Assembly (NCBI GenBank): GCA_028875125.1
Contig: JAPPGC010000095.1
Location: 1-64,000 of the forward strand
Source of the DNA: Bacteroidota bacterium
GTDB taxonomy: Bacteria; Bacteroidota; Rhodothermia; Rhodothermales; Bin80
Reading direction: 5' to 3'
DNA length: 64,000 nt
In this document: in pieces, positions 1 to 10,483 of the stretch
How positions within the stretch are numbered: position 1 is the stretch's first letter
How the letters are laid out: each line of letters begins with the position of its first letter
Translations under genes and position numbers: made by a program
Notes under the pieces: model-generated
Databases searched by the model: none
What the model was told of the DNA's origin: nothing
What the model saw: only the letters and a program-made list of their open reading frames with translations

Positions 1-1148
1 TGAAAAACACTAATTTTAACTGTCGTCAACTGTAGTTTTAATTGTCGTTGGACATCGCGCGCCAATTCACGCCCCGCTGCAGTCAGCTCTAGGGATTCTC
101 CGACCGGATTCAGTAGTCTCTTTGCGGATGCGCGAGAGACTACATTCTCGGCGAAGGGTTTTTCCCAGGCAAGGTGGTCCTGAAGATGATCCACCCGACA
201 CTCGCGCTCAGCTTCAGGTGTGCCCTCATGTTGCAGCAAATGAATCACAAGCATCTTGATTGCAAACTGCCATCTTTGACGTTTTCTGCGCCGCCATGCA
301 GCCAGAAGCCCCTGATTGGGGGCTACACAAAGCAGGATTCCGAACTGGACGCCTACTATCGCAACCATACATCCTGCGATTGAAGCATCAAAGAGGTGTG
401 CAACCCAGTAACCCGAAACGGCGGCAGTAACCGCTAATAGGATACTATACAGGATCATGCGATCCAGTCGATTGGTAAGCAGGTATGCACTGATGGGAGG
501 GCCGACCATAAGTGCCACTACCAGAATAGACCCCACCGCATCAAACGCGGCGACCGCAGTCATGGATACGATCCCCATGAGTGCATAGTGCAGCAACCCC
601 GGCAGAAAACCCAGCGTTGCACAGAGTGCACTGTCAAACGTAGCCAACTTAAGCTCCTTGTAGAATAGCATTATGAACGCTGCACACAGCAATCCAACCA
701 AACCAGTGGAATACAGGGATTGGGGTCCCAGATCGTACCCTGCGATTTGCAGGCGGTCGAATGGTGCAAAGGCCAATTCCCCGAGGAGCACCGCATCAGT
801 GTCTAAGTGTACATCACCTGCATAGCGGGCAATCATAATTACTCCGGTCGCAAAGAGTGCCGAAAAAACCAACCCAATCGCAGCGTCTTCGCGTACACGA
901 TTTGTCTTTCGCATCCACTCAACCAGTACAACCGTAAGCAGCCCCGTCGCTGCACCACCGAGTATAAGAATTGGAGATGACAGGTTGCCGGTCAGGAAGA
1001 ATCCAACTACTATACCGGGCAGGATTGCATGGCTGATGGCATCGCTCATCATAGCCATTCGCCGCAGGACAAGAAAAGTACCTGGAAGCGCGCATGCAGC
1101 CGCAACTACGGCAGCGACCAATTGAATCTCAAGCTGAAACAGGCTCAT
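1..1148 (-). CDS. Metal (Mn/Zn/Fe-type) ABC transporter permease with C-terminal winged-helix-like extension; runs off the left edge (partial)
   Basis: Reverse-strand reading from ATG at 1148 gives MSLFQLEIQLVAAVVAAACALPGTFLVLRRMAMMSDAISHAILPGIVVGFFLTG..., typical of the ABC-3 permease family, open to position 1. Start overlaps the stop of the upstream permease (ATGA). It is absent from the ORF track because it has no stop inside the window. Confidence 0.85.
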   Translation of the reverse strand, partial: MSLFQLEIQLVAAVVAAACALPGTFLVLRRMAMMSDAISHAILPGIVVGFFLTGNLSSPILILGGAATGLLTVVLVEWMRKTNRVREDAAIGLVFSALFATGVIMIARYAGDVHLDTDAVLLGELAFAPFDRLQIAGYDLGPQSLYSTGLVGLLCAAFIMLFYKELKLATFDSALCATLGFLPGLLHYALMGIVSMTAVAAFDAVGSILVVALMVGPPISAYLLTNRLDRMILYSILLAVTAAVSGYWVAHLFDASIAGCMVAIVGVQFGILLCVAPNQGLLAAWRRRKRQRWQFAIKMLVIHLLQHEGTPEAERECRVDHLQDHLAWEKPFAENVVSRASAKRLLNPVGESLELTAAGRELARDVQRQLKLQLTTVKISVF

Positions 1149-2257
1149 CGCACACGTTTGTCCAGAAGCCCCTTACAGGTGTTCATCCCCTCCTCTGTCA
1201 GTGCCCAGCCCCCGGTTGAATGCACACTTATCAGCCCTTTGGAATGTAGACTGCGCAACTGCCGGCGCAATGTGCTCGCATTGGGATGCATTACCTTCAA
1301 AGCAGCTTCCATATGCGGATGCTCATAGCTGTCATGCTTCCTTGCCAGTTCAAAGAGATCCAACAAAATGGCTTCACTCCTGAGTCTTCGGGCCTGAAGC
1401 GTCCGCCGGATCTGCTCCCAAACTAGTCCACGACGCGGAGCAATTATCACGGAAACCAACACAACTCCACTTGCACACAGAACAATCGTCGGGCCGGTTG
1501 GCAGATTAGACATGCTCGTACTCAGGAGGGCACCACCTACCCCGGATAATGCCCCTATCACCATCGAAACCAGCACCATGGTGCCCAGGTTATCGGTCCA
1601 CTGCCGCGCAGCAGCTGCGGGAGCAATGATCATTGCACTCATGAGCACAACGCCTACCGTCTGCAGTCCAATCACAATAGCAACGACCAGCAGCGTAGTC
1701 AGCCCGAGGTCCAAGCGACGCACAGGCAATACCAGACTGTTTGCAAATTCAGGGTCAAATGAGAGGAGTTTGAATTCTTTCCAGAACAAAACCAGCACGA
1801 CCAATGCCAAACCACCCAAGATTGCTATTGTAATCACATCTTGCTCAACGAGTGCGGCGGCTTGACCAAATAGAAACGAATCAAGCCCTGCCTGACTTGC
1901 ATCGGGAAATTTCTGAATGAATGTTAGCAGAACCAGACCAATACCAAAGAACACAGATAGTACAAAACCAAGTGCACCGTCGTACTTGATCCGCGTCGTT
2001 GTGGTTATGACTAAAACAACGACTGTTGCAAGCCATCCTGCGAGCCCTGCACCCACCATCAAAATTAGCGGAGCCTTGCTGCCGGTAATGATAAAAGCCA
2101 GGCCGACGCCCGGCAGGGCGGCATGCGACACTGCATCACCCAGCAGACTCTGCCGTCGCAGTACAGCAAAGGCGCCTAACGCACCGCTTATGGTACCTAA
2201 TATTGCCGTTCCAAGTGCAACTGTACGAAACGTATAGTCGCCTAAAAATTGCTCCAT
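1145..2257 (-). CDS. Metal ABC transporter permease (ABC-3 family) with C-terminal winged-helix-like domain
   Basis: 370 aa; MEQFLGDYTFRTVALGTAILGTISGALGAFAVLRRQSLLGDAVSHAALPG...; tail ILLDLFELARKHDSYEHPHMEAALKVMHPNASTLRRQLRSLHSKGLISVHSTGGWALTEEG resembles a winged helix. Confidence 0.9.
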   Translation of the reverse strand: MEQFLGDYTFRTVALGTAILGTISGALGAFAVLRRQSLLGDAVSHAALPGVGLAFIITGSKAPLILMVGAGLAGWLATVVVLVITTTTRIKYDGALGFVLSVFFGIGLVLLTFIQKFPDASQAGLDSFLFGQAAALVEQDVITIAILGGLALVVLVLFWKEFKLLSFDPEFANSLVLPVRRLDLGLTTLLVVAIVIGLQTVGVVLMSAMIIAPAAAARQWTDNLGTMVLVSMVIGALSGVGGALLSTSMSNLPTGPTIVLCASGVVLVSVIIAPRRGLVWEQIRRTLQARRLRSEAILLDLFELARKHDSYEHPHMEAALKVMHPNASTLRRQLRSLHSKGLISVHSTGGWALTEEGMNTCKGLLDKRVR

Positions 2258-2259
2258 GG

Positions 2260-2994
2260 CTAGGATGCGCCCTTAATGATTGCAACACGGCCTCCGTAAG
2301 TAAGCCTCAAATTGGCTTCCGTGAATACCTCCGAAACAGGACCGCTTGCAATCCGACGTACATTCAGTAGCAGCACTTCATCGAAGTAGGAGGATACCGT
2401 TTGCAGGTCATGGTGCACGACCATGACCGTTTTGCCCAGTGATTGCAGCGTACGAAGGAGTTCAATGATCGTCCGTTCTGTCGTTGCATCCACGCCCTGA
2501 AGAGGTTCATCCATGAGGTAGATGCGGGCATCCTGCACTAGTGCCCGCGCAAGAAATACGCGTTGTTGCTGTCCACCGGACAATTGGCTGATCTGGCGAT
2601 GGGCATATTCAGCCATACCTACTTGGTCAAGTGCAGCCATTGCCTCCGTACGCTCATTGCGCCCTGGTCGACGAACCCATCCAAGACGACCATACAACCC
2701 CATCAGAACAACATCCATAACACTGGTTGGAAAATCCCAATCCACGCTCCCGCGCTGAGGAACGTAGCCTACGCTGGAGGCTACACTTCGATAAGGTTGG
2801 CCAAAGATGCGAATTTGGCCGGCAGCTGGCTTGATCAGCGATAGAATCGCCTGTATTAGCGTTGTTTTTCCCGCGCCGTTGGGACCGACAATGGCCATCA
2901 GTCCACCTGAGGGGACGTCCAGATCAATATCCCACAAAACCGGACTTTCCCGATAAGCTACCGTCAGGTCACGTACTTCAATTGCGTTCGCCAT
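2260..2994 (-). CDS. Metal ABC transporter ATP-binding protein
   Basis: Walker [10 protein letters not shown], signature LSGGQQQR, Walker B IYLMDEP. The track ORF starts at 3021, but [12 protein letters not shown] at 2994 is the likelier start. Confidence 0.92.
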   Translation of the reverse strand: MANAIEVRDLTVAYRESPVLWDIDLDVPSGGLMAIVGPNGAGKTTLIQAILSLIKPAAGQIRIFGQPYRSVASSVGYVPQRGSVDWDFPTSVMDVVLMGLYGRLGWVRRPGRNERTEAMAALDQVGMAEYAHRQISQLSGGQQQRVFLARALVQDARIYLMDEPLQGVDATTERTIIELLRTLQSLGKTVMVVHHDLQTVSSYFDEVLLLNVRRIASGPVSEVFTEANLRLTYGGRVAIIKGAS

Positions 2995-3922
2995 TCGAGA
3001 GTGCCTCAACGATCGTATCAATATTGTAGCCGATCATATCCAGGTACGTGGATGCTGGTGTGGAGGGCCCGCCCAGCGCATCACCGTACAGCGTGCCACC
3101 GATACGGACATCAAAGCCCTTGGCCCTTACCGCTTCCTGAACGGCTACAATGCCACGTGGAGAAACTGACGACTCTATGAACATCGCAGGAATCCGCCGT
3201 TTAGTTACAAGTGCTGCCAGGTTCTGTACATCCGCCGCACCCGCTTCAGATGCAGTGGAGATTCCCTGAAGCCCACGAACCTCAAACCCATACGCAGCCC
3301 CGAAGTAACCGAACGCATCGTGAGAGGTTACGAGTACTCTCTGCTCCTTGGGGACCTTATCAGCTTTCTCACGCACGTAATCGTGTACGTCTAGAAGTTT
3401 GTCCGCGTAAGCATCTCCTCGTGCTACAAACGTAGCTTCACGTGTAGCATCCAGAGCGCCGAGGGCATCGGCGAGTGCACGTGCAGCACGAGCCCACAGC
3501 TCAGCGTCAAACCAGATATGTGGGTCATAATTACCTTGAAAAAGCTCCGAAGCCCGTAATAAACTATCTGGAACACTGACTTCAGCGATTGCGATGGTAG
3601 GCTTCCCACGTTCAGCCATCGCCTCAAACAGATCCCCCATTTTACCCTCAAGATGTAGACCATTATAAACCACGATATCAGACTCGACCATTTTACTGAC
3701 ATCGCGGGCACTGGCCTTATATAGATGCGGATCAACCCCAGGCCCCATCAGCGATTCAACACTTACCTCCGTCCCACCAACTGCACGTACCAGATCCGCA
3801 ACGATGCTTGTGGTCGCCACGACCCTGATCGCACGGTCCCCAAGTGGAGGAGCCTCCTCTTCTGCTGACGCGCAAGACATCAGCAGACCAAGCACCATGA
3901 TACATAGGGCAGCCGAGCGCAT
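2978..3922 (-). CDS. Metal ABC transporter substrate-binding lipoprotein (ZnuA/TroA/MntA family)
   Basis: Lipobox-like [22 protein letters not shown]; metal ligand contexts DPHLYKAS and DPHIWFD; first gene of the operon. Confidence 0.9.
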   Translation of the reverse strand: MRSAALCIMVLGLLMSCASAEEEAPPLGDRAIRVVATTSIVADLVRAVGGTEVSVESLMGPGVDPHLYKASARDVSKMVESDIVVYNGLHLEGKMGDLFEAMAERGKPTIAIAEVSVPDSLLRASELFQGNYDPHIWFDAELWARAARALADALGALDATREATFVARGDAYADKLLDVHDYVREKADKVPKEQRVLVTSHDAFGYFGAAYGFEVRGLQGISTASEAGAADVQNLAALVTKRRIPAMFIESSVSPRGIVAVQEAVRAKGFDVRIGGTLYGDALGGPSTPASTYLDMIGYNIDTIVEALSNGERN

Positions 3923-4232
3923 TGATATTTCAAATTTTTAGGCTAGGCTAAAACTGCAAAATACCAAAACTGTTGCACAGATGTGCATAGTCCATAGGAG
4001 CGCTCCATTGATCCCAGTAGACGTATGAACTACCAAAATTTTGACAGACTTCAGACAATGCGCCTCCAGCGTAGTACTGTTCCCGAGAAAACCGAGGCAC
4101 TCTACCCATACCCCAATAATGCGTCCACTTCGAATAAACTATCCCAGAGATCAGCCTGAAATTCATTCACAACGTCAACTGCAAATAGTGTTGTCGCCGG
4201 CTTAGAAAGTCTTGATGCCGGACAAACACCGG

Positions 4233-4331
4233 ATTGATTAGCCGTTGAAGCCGCCAAGCGCTTCTCCATGAGCCGAGCTGTGTATCGCTGAAGGAGTTGC
4301 AAAAACATAGCGCCTCATTAGCGCTTCCGAG
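4233..4331. repeat. Dispersed imperfect repeat, copy A (copy B at about 15490-15592)
   Basis: Shared text: gattagc..t.gaagccgccaag.cgc.tctccat.ag..gag ... aaaaacatagcgcctcat..gc.cttcc. Confidence 0.6.
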
Positions 4332-4450
4332 TCATGGCGAGTCCTGCTGTACCAGGATAAGTGATGATCTGGACGAACTTGAGGGCATGCAGCGTACCGA
4401 CCTTGTCCTACGGCGTAAAGTCAAATTATTCAGATCTACTCAGAGTCCAG

Positions 4451-6502
4451 CTACCGAAGCACAACAAGCTTCCGCCCTACGGTGCCACGATTCAGCCTTG
4501 CACGAAGCAAGTAGATTCCCGGCGCCAACAGATTCACCGGAAGCAGAACTTCCGAGTGGCCCCGCCCCACCGTACTCTGGCGTACGCTCACCTGACGACG
4601 ACCTAACATATCGTAGAACTCAAGCTGTAGCGGTCCAGAGCGTTCAAGTGTAACAGGTAGCCATGCCCGGTCATGGGAGGGGTTTGGATATACTGCGCCT
4701 ATCCTTGCGTCCAATGGAAAAACCCGTGAAATCAATTGCGTTACGTACGCGCCACCCAGACCATAGAATGTCGCCGTACGGGAATCCTGCAGACCATCAA
4801 AGCCTTCAAGTTCCCAATAAGGCGACACACCCAAATCTACATCCAGGTCATCCTCTGTACCCAGAATTTTGTCTGGCCCCGCTCCCAGAAACCCCGCTGC
4901 TTCAGGACTTGCATCCATGATCTGCCAGGGATAGTCAGCATGTCCGGTGTGAAAACTAGCAATTAAATGTCCTGCTTCATGAGCAATTATATTGCCCAGC
5001 GCCAATCCGAGCAGGTCAGCCATCGATACACTCGGAGCACGCTGTACGGCAGAAAAAGAGGGCTCCCAAAGCGGATCTGTAATTCGATCCAGGAGCACAA
5101 CAGCGGTTTCATTCAAAACAAAGTTGCCTACATCCACACTTTCGGCAATGCCGATCGTTTCCAGGCCGAGTTCACTCCTGCTTCCACCAACAATCACACG
5201 ACTTACGTTGGGTGCACCCCAGGAATCCGGGTCATCTCTGCTGTTCTGGATATCCAAAAACACATCGGCCGCCAGCGCTTTCTGCACGTCATCAACCAGA
5301 TTTTCCTTGAGTGTAGCCAGCGCGAGATCAATGACGTAGTCTTCGTCCTGAGCAATACCCTGATTCTCCAAAAATTTACTCAATGGGGATAGCCGTGCAT
5401 CGGCACGACCTCCAAGAATACTCGCGTCAAAATCAACACCATCAAAATCCACAAATAAAACCTGCCTTGTGGACTCTGGCTCACGCCCCGCACGATGGGC
5501 GGTCAAGGTCGCCGAGTAGCTGCCGGCTCCATGAGCTACACGAAAAAAATATCTCCCTGTCTCAGCGATAACAAGTGCAAGGTTCGCATTTCCTCCCTTA
5601 AGCAATGGACTTGTGACGGGTAACAGATCGCTGCGGTCAAGGTCTGACGCCAAATGAACCGTACCGTCAGCACCAGCAAATACCAGGTGACGGGCAGAGT
5701 CTTCAACCGCTGCACTCAACACGTCTCCCTCCTGCATATCCACGCTATACCAGTCAAAGTCTTCTGCATCTACGCCAAGCGTGAGGATGTACGGACCTTC
5801 GCTACCTGCTTTTGGGCCTGAGGCTGGATCAAAAGGATCATCTGGCCACCAGGAGTTAGTTCCCCGAACAGCCGCGAAATAAGCCCCATCTACTGGAATG
5901 ACAACCTCCAAGTAGCTATTTCTATCACCGTCTCCACCATTCTTGCTGGCCCGCAGCCGCGTACCCGTGCTATCATAGAGAGCCACCTTGCTGTTAAGTC
6001 CGGGGGAAGCAGGAGAAGTATCTACTTCTATCGTAATTCTCTGTCCCGCAAGCAACGCCCCCATTCGGTAGAAGTCAAAATCTCCGGTGCCTCCGCCCCG
6101 GCTGCCGTGAAGACCATCGCCAATGATGCCCCGCACCCGCACACGGGTACCACTGGTTAGGTTCACCTCACGAGCTAACTGGATCGCTCCATCTTCAACC
6201 ACCTCCTCCTCCGAACCACCAAACAGAATTGGAGACTCCGGCGACAGCATTCCAGAAATTTGAACCCCTGAACTCCCCAATACGCCAAGTGGCTCAGCCG
6301 TGGCTGGGGTGTCGTTTGCACCCCGCACGCCTGCTGGTTCGTTTTCATGTATAGGTCGAGCGCCTGCCTTGCCTGTCACTGGTAAGGCAGCTCCCGCCCG
6401 AACATGCGTGTGCGTCAGACAGAAGACAGTCGTATCCTGCCCGAAAACAGGAGAGCTGAGAATGCCTAATAAGACGATCACTGCTATCGAACGAGTTCCC
6501 AT
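4451..6502 (-). CDS. Secreted metzincin-like metalloprotease candidate with T9SS C-terminal sorting domain
   Basis: Signal peptide; IIAHEAGHLIASFHTGH...WQIMDAS (HExxHxxxxxH plus a possible Met-turn); C-terminal GAVYPNPSHDRAWLPVTLERSGPLQLEFYDMLGRRQ...LLAPGIYLLRARLNRGTVGRKLVVLR. Confidence 0.8.
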   Translation of the reverse strand: MGTRSIAVIVLLGILSSPVFGQDTTVFCLTHTHVRAGAALPVTGKAGARPIHENEPAGVRGANDTPATAEPLGVLGSSGVQISGMLSPESPILFGGSEEEVVEDGAIQLAREVNLTSGTRVRVRGIIGDGLHGSRGGGTGDFDFYRMGALLAGQRITIEVDTSPASPGLNSKVALYDSTGTRLRASKNGGDGDRNSYLEVVIPVDGAYFAAVRGTNSWWPDDPFDPASGPKAGSEGPYILTLGVDAEDFDWYSVDMQEGDVLSAAVEDSARHLVFAGADGTVHLASDLDRSDLLPVTSPLLKGGNANLALVIAETGRYFFRVAHGAGSYSATLTAHRAGREPESTRQVLFVDFDGVDFDASILGGRADARLSPLSKFLENQGIAQDEDYVIDLALATLKENLVDDVQKALAADVFLDIQNSRDDPDSWGAPNVSRVIVGGSRSELGLETIGIAESVDVGNFVLNETAVVLLDRITDPLWEPSFSAVQRAPSVSMADLLGLALGNIIAHEAGHLIASFHTGHADYPWQIMDASPEAAGFLGAGPDKILGTEDDLDVDLGVSPYWELEGFDGLQDSRTATFYGLGGAYVTQLISRVFPLDARIGAVYPNPSHDRAWLPVTLERSGPLQLEFYDMLGRRQVSVRQSTVGRGHSEVLLPVNLLAPGIYLLRARLNRGTVGRKLVVLR

Positions 6503-8364
6503 AGACGCCTGAATTGTGGATTAGCCCCGTCAAGCTGGATGAGACGCTGCGCATAAATGCGTGCATCTTCCAGACGATTTGTATTGTAGTACAGCGAGGC
6601 CAGGTTTGCTATGGCCATGACTATATCTGGATCCAGTGCAATTGCCGCCTTGAAGTCCTCCTCAGCCCTCTCAAAATCTCTGTTGAGCACATGTGCGTAG
6701 CCACGATTATTGTAGACCTCCGCCTGCTTGGGATTGCGTTCTAGTGCTTCATCAAACGTGGCGAGTGCCGCAGACACCTGCCCGGCATTGCTATACGCAA
6801 CCCCAAGCCGAACCATAAAGCGCAAATGCTCTGGCGCGAGCTGCAGCGCCTGCTCCAGGTATGTAATTGCAGACTCTGGAGTTTCCTGCATCAAGTAAGC
6901 CTCCCCAATACGATAAGCCGTCCAGGCATCAGATATACTCTCCTCCATATTGCGTGCAATTCGCAGCACGCTGGTTGCCTCACCCTTCAGGAAGTGCATT
7001 CTGATCAATTGAATATCTACATTTTCTCCAGCACGATCAGCGCGTCGCAGATATACTGCCGCGGAATCCAGGAAGCCCGGGGCATTGGTTATCGTTTCGT
7101 AATAGGTCAGGAATCCCGCGGCAATTTCGGCATCACTTGGGGATTTATCGATCAGGCTTGCCATACGCACAAAGTCTGCCTGAGCTTCCGAGCTAACAAC
7201 CTCCAAGACGTCAGAGCCGGGAGACCGAATAAAGTGATCCGTAATCGTGATATGCGGAATATCCTGTGAGCCAGATACGGGCATATGGCAACTTGTACAG
7301 TCCGCTCCTGCGGCGGCCTCTGGTGTTGGACAGACCAAACTGCTCTCGTTTCCCGTGTGACAAGACTGACAAACATCCCGGTAATGATCCTCTGCCATAG
7401 CCTCAATCGGGACATGCGGGTCATGGCAGGTGATACAGGTCATGGCCTCCGAAGCCTGAAAACACGCGCTCTGGCTTAACCGATCAGGATGAGAGGCCAT
7501 AACGAACTGGTGCAAACTGTCTGCGTAGCGCGGCCAGAAAACGTTCTCAATGTCCGAAAGCGGCATTCCCGGCCTGAAGTCTGCAAATGTGCGCCCAGGT
7601 TTGTTAACCGAAGCCCCTTGAAGATGGCATCCCTGACAAATGTCAAACTGTTGCTCAACAGACAGCCTGGCCGGGTTCACTATGGTATAGTCTGCTTCCA
7701 GGCTGGTGTTGACAGCGTTACCACTGGTCACCGATTCGATGTGCAGCGAACCGGGTCCGTGACAACGCTCACAGTCAATTCCGTGTGGAACGGAAACATA
7801 CCTGTTCTCCGAACCCTCCACATACGCTGGCATGGCATTGTGGCAGGCCATACACTTGAGCGGAATCGGTCGGTCAAATCGGTTATTATTCGGCCCCTTA
7901 AAACCTGGTGGAAGATCCCATTTACCCTCCTGTACATACCACGTCAAGGGCATCTGGTATAGATAACCGTTCACATTCATGATATGTGAATTCGTGTGAT
8001 GACCGCTACCTACGATATAATCTATTTGCTCCACCCGCTTGTGCACCGTATCCTGTCCGCTCAGCCGGTACTCGACTACATAAAGTTCTCCTCCTTTCCG
8101 AAGGGCCTCGTAGTAGAGATCATTGAAATCATCGTAAACAGGTGTGGGATTGTCAAAATCAGCCTTGCTGTTAATCGGTCGGGCAAGCTCCCAGGACCGC
8201 CCCATTTGCGATTGTGTAAATGTGGCAGCTTTATCCGGGTGACAGTTCGCACAAGCATCTATACCAACGTAGTCAGCACTCAGGTTCTGAAACGGACTCG
8301 GCGGCCGCCGCTCGCAGGCTACAAAAACGAGCAGAGGCACCAAAGCGATGATGGCATGCTTCAT
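6484..8364 (-). CDS. Multiheme cytochrome c with C-terminal TPR repeats, lipoprotein
   Basis: Seven CxxCH motifs (CANCH, CMACH, CERCH, CQGCH, CITCH, CQSCH, CTSCH), then TPR units (e.g. AYSNAGQVSAALATFDEALERNPKQAEVYNNRGYA). Confidence 0.88.
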   Translation of the reverse strand: MKHAIIALVPLLVFVACERRPPSPFQNLSADYVGIDACANCHPDKAATFTQSQMGRSWELARPINSKADFDNPTPVYDDFNDLYYEALRKGGELYVVEYRLSGQDTVHKRVEQIDYIVGSGHHTNSHIMNVNGYLYQMPLTWYVQEGKWDLPPGFKGPNNNRFDRPIPLKCMACHNAMPAYVEGSENRYVSVPHGIDCERCHGPGSLHIESVTSGNAVNTSLEADYTIVNPARLSVEQQFDICQGCHLQGASVNKPGRTFADFRPGMPLSDIENVFWPRYADSLHQFVMASHPDRLSQSACFQASEAMTCITCHDPHVPIEAMAEDHYRDVCQSCHTGNESSLVCPTPEAAAGADCTSCHMPVSGSQDIPHITITDHFIRSPGSDVLEVVSSEAQADFVRMASLIDKSPSDAEIAAGFLTYYETITNAPGFLDSAAVYLRRADRAGENVDIQLIRMHFLKGEATSVLRIARNMEESISDAWTAYRIGEAYLMQETPESAITYLEQALQLAPEHLRFMVRLGVAYSNAGQVSAALATFDEALERNPKQAEVYNNRGYAHVLNRDFERAEEDFKAAIALDPDIVMAIANLASLYYNTNRLEDARIYAQRLIQLDGANPQFRRLWELVR

Positions 8365-10442
8365 GTTGCAAAAGCGTCCAGTATGGCCTGCGCCAATTGG
8401 TTATTGGGATCCAGTTCCATAATCCGTTCTGCTGCCCGCACAGCGTCTACTCCGCGGTCCATACGGGCATAAGATAGTGCCAGGTTCTCCCATGCCCCAA
8501 TATATTCCGGTTCGATGGCAACTGCACGCTCCAAATAGGTAATTGCCTCCCCAAATTCCCCAACATTGAAGTACCAACTGCCCAGATTGCTGAGCGCGAT
8601 CGGATTCTCTGGAGCCGACACAACCGCCTGCCTAAAACGCGCACCCGCCTCTTGAATGCGATTCTCTGTCAGGAGAAATAGTCCAAGATTGCCAAATGCA
8701 TCAGCATGATCTGGGTCCAATACCAATGTCTGCGCAAGTACCGCTTCAGCCTCTGCAAACTCACCATTCTGCAGGAGTGCCGTACCCAGGTTATAGTGCG
8801 CCTGCACCAGCCATGGCTTTTCGCTGACAGCACGCCGATATTGCGCGATCGCGCCCGTAAGATCCCCCTCCAGTTCCAGAAAGCGCCCATAATTGATTCT
8901 GATGTCAGCAAGCGCCGGTTGAATTTCTAGTGCCCGTTCATATAGTCCTCTAATCTGATCGTGTTTTTCGTTTGCACCTTCATAGGCTTGTGCCAGGGCA
9001 TTTAAGCGTTCTGGAATATTGGGGCGAACAGCAACTGCGGCTTCCAAAGGAGCAATAGCTTCCTCTGAGCGCCCCAAACGCCAAAGTGAGACTCCCATTA
9101 AAAACCTGGCCTCCCCAGTAGTATCCGATGGCCCCAGCGAACGCACTAGATCAATGCCAGTCTCCATGGCGCTAACGTCGCTCGTTTGTGTCGCATGTAC
9201 AAGTGTCGCGATGGCTTCCATTTTTCCACTCCCCGTACGGTCACGGTCGTAATACGCAGTAAGCAACGGGGATTGATGGGCTGCCAGCGGGACTTCATCC
9301 TCAACTACACGAATCCAGTGATCCGTGAATGTAGCATGAGGTGTTCCATCGGCAACCTCTTTCGGCATATGACAACCCGCGCAATCAGTCCTTAATTCAT
9401 GTTCAGGGACGGCCTCGTGACACGAAATGCAAGTGTTGTTGAAGTATTCCGGTCCTTTGTCTCGAAAAGCTTCGTGCGGATTATGACATGTTGTACAGGT
9501 CATTTGCGGGATGCTCGCCAGATAGCAGGCGCTCTGGGCAAGCCGCTCGGCATGGGAAATTACATCCAGTCCACCGACTGAGTCACGTGCGGAGAATAAT
9601 GCAAGATGATCCTGCAATCTCTCTGATGGCCGAAAATCAAACGGCTCACGATCATCCCGAAGCACTGAAACGCTCGTATGTAAATGACATTGCTGGCAGA
9701 CATCCATCTGAAGATCGTGGGTCAGCCTGGCCGGATTGACAATTGAATAATCGGCATCTTCGGTGGGGCCGCCTCCTGCAAGACGTAAATCAACATGTGC
9801 ACTTCCCGGTCCATGACAACGTTCGCAGCTAATACCATTGGGGACTTCTCTATACTTGCCTTCAACCCATTCGACAGTGCTGGGATAGCTGTTGTGGCAA
9901 GCCATACAGCGATCAGGGATCAGACGTCCGAAGCGTTTGTTAGCAATGCCGTAACCCGGACTGAGATCCCACTGAGCCGTCTGACTATACCATGTAAGCG
10001 GAAGTTCATACAAACGTTCATTGGATTCAGACACATAGGTACGTGCCGCATTGCCACTCCCGATAACAAAATTCATACGCCGTTTCAAACTGTGAACCCG
10101 CTCTCTCTGGTTGTTTAGACGGTACTCTTCCTGCCAATAGGCCCCATCCTCTTCCAGAACCCTGTACCAGAATCCACTCTCTTCATGCCATATGGGATCT
10201 GCATTGAAATCTTCCACAACATTGTCACTGGTTAGTGGATAGAACGATCGTGCCATGCCATGATCCTGAAAGCCGGTCCATTCGGATTCATGACAATCAA
10301 AACAAACAGCATCTCCCACATATTCACTGTCAAGTCCCGTGAATACCGGAGATTCCGATTCATTTTCGCTCGAGCATGCCGCGATCAGCAGCAGGCTGCA
10401 TACCCATGGCAGGGCTGTGTACATTAACTTTACTGGATTCAT
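8361..10442 (-). CDS. Multiheme cytochrome c with C-terminal TPR repeats, lipoprotein (paralog of the downstream gene)
   Basis: Seven CxxCH motifs (CFDCH, CMACH, CERCH, CQQCH, CTTCH, CISCH, CAGCH) and several TPRs. The track start is 10478, but MNPVKLMYTALPWVCSLLLIAAC at 10442 gives a proper lipoprotein signal. Confidence 0.88.
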   Translation of the reverse strand: MNPVKLMYTALPWVCSLLLIAACSSENESESPVFTGLDSEYVGDAVCFDCHESEWTGFQDHGMARSFYPLTSDNVVEDFNADPIWHEESGFWYRVLEEDGAYWQEEYRLNNQRERVHSLKRRMNFVIGSGNAARTYVSESNERLYELPLTWYSQTAQWDLSPGYGIANKRFGRLIPDRCMACHNSYPSTVEWVEGKYREVPNGISCERCHGPGSAHVDLRLAGGGPTEDADYSIVNPARLTHDLQMDVCQQCHLHTSVSVLRDDREPFDFRPSERLQDHLALFSARDSVGGLDVISHAERLAQSACYLASIPQMTCTTCHNPHEAFRDKGPEYFNNTCISCHEAVPEHELRTDCAGCHMPKEVADGTPHATFTDHWIRVVEDEVPLAAHQSPLLTAYYDRDRTGSGKMEAIATLVHATQTSDVSAMETGIDLVRSLGPSDTTGEARFLMGVSLWRLGRSEEAIAPLEAAVAVRPNIPERLNALAQAYEGANEKHDQIRGLYERALEIQPALADIRINYGRFLELEGDLTGAIAQYRRAVSEKPWLVQAHYNLGTALLQNGEFAEAEAVLAQTLVLDPDHADAFGNLGLFLLTENRIQEAGARFRQAVVSAPENPIALSNLGSWYFNVGEFGEAITYLERAVAIEPEYIGAWENLALSYARMDRGVDAVRAAERIMELDPNNQLAQAILDAFAT

Positions 10443-10483
10443 CGTATCAATCCATTCTGCCCTATAACTTAACCTCAACGAAC

